Of a DNA stretch of 64,000 nucleotides, positions 36,101 through 48,100 are shown one piece after another. The position numbers and the translations under genes were made by a program. Below the pieces are notes generated by a model that saw only the letters and a list, made by a program, of their open reading frames with translations, did not search any database and was not told the origin of the DNA. The number at the start of each line of letters is the position of its first letter. Positions within the stretch are counted from its first letter, which is position 1. The stretch is from the NCBI GenBank assembly GCA_935421135.1, contig OW285187.1:24800429-24864428 (forward strand). The letters run 5' to 3'. The DNA comes from Bugulina stolonifera. Taxonomy: Eukaryota; Bryozoa; Gymnolaemata; Cheilostomatida; Bugulidae.

Positions 36101-39100
36101 GTACTGAAATATAAGTTACTACTTCTACCTATCATCATTTTGAAGCTTCTTAGAAATTGATAATTTATAATAATTTCCGTATATTTGCTGATCTTTACAG
36201 CGAGTGCAAAGAGAGTTAGAGGAAGAGTTGAAAGCAGTTTATGGAATGTTCCAGAACTCGTATATTACGAAAAATCAACTCATCAGACTACAGGAAGTCA
36301 TATTAACTCAGGTTAGTATCATCTTTAATATTACATAATAATATAACTGAAATAATAAGAGTAACATCTACACGTATATTTTTGTATTACCAATAGTGTA
36401 ACGTCAGTAGAATCATTAAGTAGTAATATTATTAATTATAGACTATTACTATGCTAAGTTGTACAGAGATAGAGATCCAAGACTCTACTGTTTGTATACT
36501 GAGTGGTTTAAATCGAACCAACGATGCATCAGGTAGTGTATCCATGAGAACACAACTCCAAATTATTAACTAGTTAAGTAATTATTCGCAGTGCTAATTA
36601 TTCCACAGAAAGATCTGGATTTATCTACATTTATTATTTATTTACAGACAGTAAAAGAGCCTTCCCAGGTGTTAAGAACTCGTGCTATAAAGAATGTATC
36701 AGATATTGTAGAGAGATATGACAACTCCAAAGATCAGCATGTAGTATATAGAAAGGTATCTTTATTGTATTACTAGGTATTTGAGTGTGTGTGTCACAAG
36801 AGCTACCATGATGTACTGGTAATATTTGCAGCATGTCTATATAACACATAATATTTTATTACAGGAAAGAGTAAAGATAATATTTGAAAGTAATGTGCAG
36901 GACAAGGTCTACATGTTTCAACAGAAATGGAGGAAGTGAATAGAATATACATGTAGCTGTTATAAGGATTGAGAATGGTTTGGATCAAGATATAGAGGGA
37001 TGGAGTATAAAGATGTAGTAATACATGTGTAGAGATGTGGGATAAGGACATGTACACTCTATATACACAGAGTGGGGTTTAATTATGATTTACCTATCAG
37101 TATATTATTATTATACTGTATAACATGCAAGATGTTACTTGTTGTATGAATTGGTGAATGTACTGAATGTATTATTCCATGTATTACTAATACTGTTTAC
37201 TGTTTACACTGTTTCAGTTAATATAAATATATTATACGAGGGGTTTATATGGATATATTGGATTAGTTCAATAAATATTCATACTAAATTCAACATCTAC
37301 TAACTTATTTTCTAGACAGATCTTCAATTGCAGTAATTAACCCAACACAGATAACAAAAAACTGGACAAATCTTTAATAGCATACACTAAATTGTGTAGT
37401 TTGATATTAATTTCAGCAAGTTACAAATTTTCAGTAGGAGTTATCTTGTCATACCAAAGCACATATTCGGTATTCCTAGACTGCTCACTGCTGCTAGAAT
37501 GTGTCACACATTTGGAGTTGTATTGTCTTGTTTGACTTATACATTGCTAGAATGACTGGCTATCACACAACATGTACAAGACTTTGCATTCGACACAGCA
37601 ACATTTGCTGCATATCCCTATATGGTTACTATTATTTTATAGTTATTGTACTAAGGTAATGACAACTCCAAATTAAATCAAAAACTAGCGCTGCATATAA
37701 ATGAGTAGACAGTCTTAGAGGGATTGTCTCTGGAATGAAATACTCATTTTACCAATTTGTAGTTCCCCGTCCCACCTTATCTGGTGCCAATATACATGTT
37801 AATAGTCATTGGCAACAAAAATATAACATATCAACAATCGCAAGACAGCGCACAACAAAAGTTGACTAACTAAAGAACAACAAAAGTTATAAAAAGTAAT
37901 CACATATTGCAATTTTATATACACAAATTTTCAGACTACTTGCTTGTATTGGGAGTTATTTGCTCTTAGATCAAGTAAAAAGAGAGAGGTGACAACTCTG
38001 ACTATATACTAATCACCTAAGTATTTAGTTTTGACACAATATTGCAGTTAGCTAGTAATATGTAATGTACATGTAGCATAGAGTCATATATAATATTTTG
38101 CTATTATTTACAACAATGGACCAAATATATAAATCTGAATATTATCCCATTACACCCAACAATCAAAAATGTAACGTTGATGACACAAAGTCACAAACTA
38201 GACTGCAATCTGTGAAGTTGGCTGTGTGTATTACTGCATCACTGAGTTGTTCTCATAAATATAATTCTAAACAAGTATTATGAACATGAGCTTCTTGGGA
38301 TTTAGTAAAGGAGATGCCATGTGGACTAGGAGAGTGATTCAAACTAAACCTGCAGTAAGTCATGTGTTATGTATCTCATTATGTCATGTACATGTAGTAT
38401 AGATATTATTATGAAACTAGTAGTATATGAAAGTACTGAAATATAAGTTACTACTTCTATCTATCATTGTGTTGAGGCTTCTTCAAGATTGGTAATTTAT
38501 AATAATTTCCGTATATTTGCTGATCTTTACAGCGAGTGCAAAGAGAGTTAGAGGAAGAGTTGAAGGCAGTTTATGGAATGTTCCAGAACTCATATGTTAC
38601 AAGAAATCAACTCACCAGACTACAGGAAGTCATATTAACTCAGGTTAGTAACACTAACATATTTACTATTACATGATAATATAACTGAAATAATATTTGT
38701 ACCATCCGAAATGTTGTACTACTTGAATAGTGTAACATCAGTAGAATCATGATATAGTAATGTTATTGACTATACTAAGTTGTACATAGATTGAGATTCA
38801 ATACTCTGTTTGCGTATTTAGTTGTTTAAATCGAACCACCAATGCACCAAGTAGTGCATCCATCTTGTATTTATGTTGTTATACATTACCATCTTATCAT
38901 TCTAATGTATGAGAACCCAACTTCAAATTAATAATTAATTGAGTAATTATTCCACTGAAAGATCTGGACTTATCCACATTTATTATCTATTTACAGACAG
39001 TTAAAGAGTCCTCCCAGGTGTTAAGAACTCGTGCTATAACGAAAGTATCAGATATTGTGGAGAGATATGACAACTCCAAAGCTCATCATGTAGTATATAG

Positions 39101-42100
39101 AAAGGTATGTTTATTATATTACTAGATATTTGAGTGTGTGTATTACATGAGCCATCATGATGTAATGGTAATATTTACAACATCTCTATATAACATGTAT
39201 ATTAATTTGTTACTGTTACATAGCATTACTATATAACACATAATATTGTATTACAGGAAAGAGTAAAGATAATATTTGATAGTAATGTGCAGCACAAGGT
39301 CTACATGTTTCAACAGAAATGGAAGAAGTGAATAGAATATACATGTAGCTGTTATAAGGATTGAGAATGGTTTGGATCAAGATATAGAGAGATGGAGTAT
39401 GAAGATGTAGTAATACATGTGTAGAGATATGGGATGAGGACATGTGTACTCTATATATACAGAGTAGAGTTCAGTTATGATTTACCTATCAGTATATTAT
39501 TATTATACTGTATAACATGTAAGATGTTACTTGTTGTATGGATTGGTGAATATACTGAATGTATTATTCCATGTATTACTAATACTGTTTACTGTTTACA
39601 CTGTTTCAGTTAATATAAATATATTATATGAGGGGTTTATATGGATATATTGGATTAGTTCAATAAATATTCATATCTACTTCAATATCCACTATTTTAT
39701 TCTCTGGACAGATCTTCGATTGCAGTAATTTAACCAATTTCAGAAAAGTAAAAAAACTGGACAAATCTTTAATAGCATACACTAAACTGTGTAGCTTGAT
39801 ACTAATTTTAGCAAGTTACAAATTTCAGTAGGAGTTATCTTATCATACTAAAGCACATATTCGGTATTCCTAGACTGCTCACTGCTGCTAGAATGTGTCA
39901 CACATTTGGAGTTGTCCTGCCGTGTTTGACTTTTACATCGCTAGAATGAATGGCTATTACAAAACATGTACAAGACTTTGCATTTGGTCAGTTGCAGTGC
40001 ATTTATAGTTATTGTACTAAGGCAATGACAACTCCAAATTAAATCAAAAACTGGCGCTGTATATAATTGAGTAGACAGTCTTAGAGGGATCGTCTCTGTA
40101 ATGAAATACTCGTTTCACCAATTTGTAGTTCCACCCCACCCTCCTTATCTGGTACCAATATACATGTTAAGGTTGCAGAGCTGGTGTAGTGGTAGCATGT
40201 TCTGTTCACTGTGCTAGGCGATTAGGTGCCGCAGAGGCCCCGGGTTCAAACCCCAGTCAGGGACTGGTATTTTCATGGAGTTGAAACAAATCTCTGACTG
40301 CTCTAAAATAATTTCCTTGCTAAAAATACATCACATGTTAAATACTTATTGGCATCATAAATATAACAATGTAAAGCTGCTATTGGTTTATAAGACAGTA
40401 GAGGACAGAAATTTAAGAATAATAAAACTAATAAAAAGTAATTACATATTATTGCATTTCTTTTGTATACAAAAAATTTCAGATTAATTGCTGGTATTGG
40501 GGGTTATTTGCTTTTAGATCAGGTATAAAGAGAGAGGTGACAACTCAGACTATATACCAATTACATAAGTATTTAGTTTTGTCAATGTACTGTATTGCAG
40601 TGAGATAGTAATATGTAATGTACATGTAGCATAGAGTCATATAACATAATATTTTGCTATTATTTATAACAATGGACTAAAAATATTAATTTGAATATTA
40701 TCCCATTACGCCCAACAATCAAAAATACAGCGTTGATGACACAAAGTCACCAACGAGACAGCAATCTGTAAAGTTGGCTGTGTGTATTACTGTATCACTG
40801 AGATATTCTCATAAATATAATTCTAAACAAGCATTATCAACATGAGCTTCTTGGGATTTAGTAAAGGAGATGCCATGTGGACTAGGAGAGTGATTCAAAC
40901 TAAACCTGCAGTAAGTCATGTGTTATGTATCTCATTACGTCATGTACATGTAGTATAGATATTATTATGAAACTACTAGTACATGAAAGTACTGAAATAT
41001 AAGTTACTACTTCTACCTATCATCATTTTGAAGCTTCTTAGAAATTGATAATTTATAATAATTTCCGTATATTTGCTGATCTTTACAGCGAGTGCAAAGA
41101 GAGTTAGAGGAAGAGTTGAAAGCAGTTTATGGAATGTTCCAGAACTCGTATATTACGAAAAATCAACTCATCAGACTACAGGAAGTCATATTAACTCAGG
41201 TTAGTATCATCTTTAATATTACATAATAATATAACTGAAATAATAAGAGTAACATCTACACGTATATTTTTGTATTACCAATAGTGTAACGTCAGTAGAA
41301 TCATTAAGTAGTAATATTATTAATTATAGACTATTACTATGCTAAGTTGTACAGAGATAGAGATCCAAGACTCTACTGTTTGTATACTGAGTGGTTTAAA
41401 TCGAACCAACGATGCATCAGGTAGTGTATCCATGAGAACACAACTCCAAATTATTAACTAGTTAAGTAATTATTCGCAGTGCTAATTATTCCACAGAAAG
41501 ATCTGGATTTATCTACATTTATTATTTATTTACAGACAGTAAAAGAGCCTTCCCAGGTGTTAAGAACTCGTGCTATAAAGAATGTATCAGATATTGTAGA
41601 GAGATATGACAACTCCAAAGATCAGCATGTAGTATATAGAAAGGTATCTTTATTGTATTACTAGGTATTTGAGTGTGTGTGTCACAAGAGCTACCATGAT
41701 GTACTGGTAATATTTGCAGCATGTCTATATAACACATAATATTTTATTACAGGAAAGAGTAAAGATAATATTTGAAAGTAATGTGCAGGACAAGGTCTAC
41801 ATGTTTCAACAGAAATGGAGGAAGTGAATAGAATATACATGTAGCTGTTATAAGGATTGAGAATGGTTTGGATCAAGATATAGAGGGATGGAGTATAAAG
41901 ATGTAGTAATACATGTGTAGAGATGTGGGATAAGGACATGTACACTCTATATACACAGAGTGGGGTTTAATTATGATTTACCTATCAGTATATTATTATT
42001 ATACTGTATAACATGCAAGATGTTACTTGTTGTATGAATTGGTGAATGTACTGAATGTATTATTCCATGTATTACTAATACTGTTTACTGTTTACACTGT

Positions 42101-45100
42101 TTCAGTTAATATAAATATATTATACGAGGGGTTTATATGGATATATTGGATTAGTTCAATAAATATTCATACTAAATTCAACATCTACTAACTTATTTTC
42201 TAGACAGATCTTCAATTGCAGTAATTAACCCAACACAGATAACAAAAAACTGGACAAATCTTTAATAGCATACACTAAATTGTGTAGTTTGATATTAATT
42301 TCAGCAAGTTACAAATTTTCAGTAGGAGTTATCTTGTCATACCAAAGCACATATTCGGTATTCCTAGACTGCTCACTGCTGCTAGAATGTGTCACACATT
42401 TGGAGTTGTATTGTCTTGTTTGACTTATACATTGCTAGAATGACTGGCTATCACACAACATGTACAAGACTTTGCATTCGACACAGCAACATTTGCTGCA
42501 TATCCCTATATGGTTACTATTATTTTATAGTTATTGTACTAAGGTAATGACAACTCCAAATTAAATCAAAAACTAGCGCTGCATATAAATGAGTAGACAG
42601 TCTTAGAGGGATTGTCTCTGGAATGAAATACTCATTTTACCAATTTGTAGTTCCCCGTCCCACCTTATCTGGTGCCAATATACATGTTAATAGTCATTGG
42701 CAACAAAAATATAACATATCAACAATCGCAAGACAGCGCACAACAAAAGTTGACTAACTAAAGAACAACAAAAGTTATAAAAAGTAATCACATATTGCAA
42801 TTTTATATACACAAATTTTCAGACTACTTGCTTGTATTGGGAGTTATTTGCTCTTAGATCAAGTAAAAAGAGAGAGGTGACAACTCTGACTATATACTAA
42901 TCACCTAAGTATTTAGTTTTGACACAATATTGCAGTTAGCTAGTAATATGTAATGTACATGTAGCATAGAGTCATATATAATATTTTGCTATTATTTACA
43001 ACAATGGACCAAATATATAAATCTGAATATTATCCCATTACACCCAACAATCAAAAATGTAACGTTGATGACACAAAGTCACAAACTAGACTGCAATCTG
43101 TGAAGTTGGCTGTGTGTATTACTGCATCACTGAGTTGTTCTCATAAATATAATTCTAAACAAGTATTATGAACATGAGCTTCTTGGGATTTAGTAAAGGA
43201 GATGCCATGTGGACTAGGAGAGTGATTCAAACTAAACCTGCAGTAAGTCATGTGTTATGTATCTCATTACGTCATGTACATGTAGTATAGATATTATTAT
43301 GAAACTAGTAGTATATGAAAGTACTGAAATATAAGTTACTACTTCTATCTATCATTGTGTTGAGGCTTCTTCAAGATTGGTAATTTATAATAATTTCCGT
43401 ATATTTGCTGATCTTTACAGCGAGTGCAAAGAGAGTTAGAGGAAGAGTTGAAGGCAGTTTATGGAATGTTCCAGAACTCATATGTTACAAGAAATCAACT
43501 CATCAGACTACAGGAAGTCATATTAACTCAGGTTAGTAACACTAACATATTTACTATTACATGATAATATAACTGAAATAATATTTGTACCATCCGAAAT
43601 GTTGTACTACTTGAATAGTGTAACATCAGTAGAATCATGATATAGTAATGTTATTGACTATACTAAGTTGTACATAGATTGAGATTCAATACTCTGTTTG
43701 CGTATTTAGTTGTTTAAATCGAACCACCAATGCACCAAGTAGTGCATCCATCTTGTATTTATGTTGTTATACATTACCATCTTATCATTCTAATGTATGA
43801 GAACCCAACTTCAAATTAATAATTAATTGAGTAATTATTCCACTGAAAGATCTGGACTTATCCACATTTATTATCTATTTACAGACAGTTAAAGAGTCCT
43901 CCCAGGTGTTAAGAACTCGTGCTATAACGAAAGTATCAGATATTGTGGAGAGATATGACAACTCCAAAGCTCATCATGTAGTATATAGAAAGGTATGTTT
44001 ATTATATTACTAGATATTTGAGTGTGTGTATTACATGAGCCATCATGATGTAATGGTAATATTTACAACATCTCTATATAACATGTATATTAATTTGTTA
44101 CTGTTACATAGCATTACTATATAACACATAATATTGTATTACAGGAAAGAGTAAAGATAATATTTGATAGTAATGTGCAGCACAAGGTCTACATGTTTCA
44201 ACAGAAATGGAAGAAGTGAATAGAATATACATGTAGCTGTTATAAGGATTGAGAATGGTTTGGATCAAGATATAGAGAGATGGAGTATGAAGATGTAGTA
44301 ATACATGTGTAGAGATATGGGATGAGGACATGTGTACTCTATATATACAGAGTAGAGTTCAGTTATGATTTACCTATCAGTATATTATTATTATACTGTA
44401 TAACATGTAAGATGTTACTTGTTGTATGGATTGGTGAATATACTGAATGTATTATTCCATGTATTACTAATACTGTTTACTGTTTACACTGTTTCAGTTA
44501 ATATAAATATATTATATGAGGGGTTTATATGGATATATTGGATTAGTTCAATAAATATTCATATCTACTTCAATATCCACTATTTTATTCTCTGGACAGA
44601 TCTTCGATTGCAGTAATTTAACCAATTTCAGAAAAGTAAAAAAACTGGACAAATCTTTAATAGCATACACTAAACTGTGTAGCTTGATACTAATTTTAGC
44701 AAGTTACAAATTTCAGTAGGAGTTATCTTATCATACTAAAGCACATATTCGGTATTCCTAGACTGCTCACTGCTGCTAGAATGTGTCACACATTTGGAGT
44801 TGTCCTGCCGTGTTTGACTTTTACATCGCTAGAATGAATGGCTATTACAAAACATGTACAAGACTTTGCATTTGGTCAGTTGCAGTGCATTTATAGTTAT
44901 TGTACTAAGGCAATGACAACTCCAAATTAAATCAAAAACTGGCGCTGTATATAATTGAGTAGACAGTCTTAGAGGGATCGTCTCTGTAATGAAATACTCG
45001 TTTCACCAATTTGTAGTTCCACCCCACCCTCCTTATCTGGTACCAATATACATGTTAAGGTTGCAGAGCTGGTGTAGTGGTAGCATGTTCTGTTCACTGT

Positions 45101-48100
45101 GCTAGGCGATTAGGTGCCGCAGAGGCCCCGGGTTCAAACCCCAGTCAGGGACTGGTATTTTCATGGAGTTGAAACAAATCTCTGACTGCTCTAAAATAAT
45201 TTCCTTGCTAAAAATACATCACATGTTAAATACTTATTGGCATCATAAATATAACAATGTAAAGCTGCTATTGGTTTATAAGACAGTAGAGGACAGAAAT
45301 TTAAGAATAATAAAACTAATAAAAAGTAATTACATATTATTGCATTTCTTTTGTATACAAAAAATTTCAGATTAATTGCTGGTATTGGGGGTTATTTGCT
45401 TTTAGATCAGGTATAAAGAGAGAGGTGACAACTCAGACTATATACCAATTACATAAGTATTTAGTTTTGTCAATGTACTGTATTGCAGTGAGATAGTAAT
45501 ATGTAATGTACATGTAGCATAGAGTCATATAACATAATATTTTGCTATTATTTATAACAATGGACTAAAAATATTAATTTGAATATTATCCCATTACGCC
45601 CAACAATCAAAAATACAGCGTTGATGACACAAAGTCACCAACGAGACAGCAATCTGTAAAGTTGGCTGTGTGTATTACTGTATCACTGAGATATTCTCAT
45701 AAATATAATTCTAAACAAGCATTATCAACATGAGCTTCTTGGGATTTAGTAAAGGAGATGCCATGTGGACTAGGAGAGTGATTCAAACTAAACCTGCAGT
45801 AAGTCATGTGTTATGTATCTCATTACGTCATGTACATGTAGTATAGATATTATTATGAAACTACTAGTACATGAAAGTACTGAAATATAAGTTACTACTT
45901 CTACCTATCATCATTTTGAAGCTTCTTAGAAATTGATAATTTATAATAATTTCCGTATATTTGCTGATCTTTACAGCGAGTGCAAAGAGAGTTAGAGGAA
46001 GAGTTGAAAGCAGTTTATGGAATGTTCCAGAACTCGTATATTACGAAAAATCAACTCATCAGACTACAGGAAGTCATATTAACTCAGGTTAGTATCATCT
46101 TTAATATTACATAATAATATAACTGAAATAATAAGAGTAACATCTACACGTATATTTTTGTATTACCAATAGTGTAACGTCAGTAGAATCATTAAGTAGT
46201 AATATTATTAATTATAGACTATTACTATGCTAAGTTGTACAGAGATTGAGATCCAAGACTCTACTGTTTGTATACTGAGTGGTTTAAATCGAACCAACGA
46301 TGCATCAAGTAGTGTATCCATGAGAACACAACTCCAAATTATTAACTAGTTGAGTAATTATTCGCAGTGCTAACTATTTCACTGAAAGATCTGGATTTAT
46401 CTACATTTATTATTTATTTACAGACAGTAAAAGAGTCTTTCCAGGTGTTAAGAACTCGTGCTATAACGAATGTATCAGATATTGTGGAGAGATATGACAA
46501 CTCCAAAGCTCATCATGTAGTATATAGAAAGGTATGTTTATTATATTACTAGATATTTGAGTGTGTGTGTCACATGAGCCATCATGATGTAATGGTAATA
46601 TTTACAACATCTCTATATAACATGTATATTAATTTGTTACTGTTACATAACATTATTATATAACACATAATATTGTATTACAGGAAAGAGTAAAGATAAT
46701 ATTTGATAGTAATGTGCAGGACAAGGTCTACATGTTTCAACAGAAATGGAAGTGAATAGAATATACATGTAGTTGTTATAAGGATTGAGAATGGTTTGGA
46801 TCAAGATATAGAGAGATGGAGTATAAAGATGTAGTAATACATGTGTAGAAATGTGAGATGAGAACATGTGCACTCTATATATACAGTGTAGAGTTTAGTT
46901 CAGTATATTATTATTATACTGTATAACATGTAAGATGTTGCTTGTTGTATGGATTGGTGAATGTACTGAATGTATTATTCCATGTATTACTAATACTGTT
47001 TACTGTTCACACTGTTTCAATTAATATAAATATATTATACGTGGGGTTTATATGAATATATTGGATTAGTTCAATAAATATTCATATCTACTTCAATATC
47101 CACTATTTTATTCTCTGGACAGATCTTCGATTGCAGTAATTTAACCAATTTCAGAAAAATAAAAAAAACTGGACAAATCTTTAATAGCATACACTAAATT
47201 GTGTAGCTTGATATTAATTTTAGCAAGTTACAAATTTCAGTAGGAGTTATCTTATCATACTAAAGCACATATTCGGTATTCCTAGACTGCTCACTGCTGC
47301 TAGAATGTGTCACACACTTGGAGTTGTCCTGCCGTGTTTGACTTTTACATCGCTAGAATGAATGGCTATTACAAAACATGTACAAGACTTTGCATTTGGT
47401 CAGTTGCAGTGCATTTATAGTTATTGTACTAAGGTAATGACAACTCCAAATTAAATCAAAAACTGGCACTGTATATAATTGAGTAGACAGTCTTAGAGGG
47501 ATCGTCTCTGTAATGAAATACTCGTTTCACCAATTTGTAGTTCCACCCCACCCTCCTTATCTGGTACCAATATACATGTTAAGGTTGCGGAGCTGGTGTA
47601 GTGGTAGCATGTTCTGTTCACTGTGCTAGGCGATTAGGTGCCGCAGAGGCCCCGGGTTCAAACCCCAGTCAGGGACTGGTATTTTCATGGAGTTGAAACA
47701 AATCTCTGACTGCCCTAAAATAATTTCCTTGCTAAAAATACATCACACGTTAAATAGTTATTGGCATCATAAATATAACAATGTAAAGCTGCTATTGGTT
47801 TATAAGACAGAAATTTAAGAATAATAAAACTAATAAAAAGTAATTACATATTATTGTATTTCTTTTGTATACAAAAGATTTCAGATTAATTGCTGGTATT
47901 GGGGGTTGTTTGCTCTTAGATCAGGTATAAAGAGAGAGGTGACAACTCAGACTATATACCAATTACATAAGTATTTAGTTTTGTCAATGTACTGTATTGC
48001 AGTTAGATAGTAATACGTAATGTACATGTAGCATAGAGTCATATAACATAATATTTTGCTATTATTTATAACAATGGACTAAAAATATAAATTTGAATAT

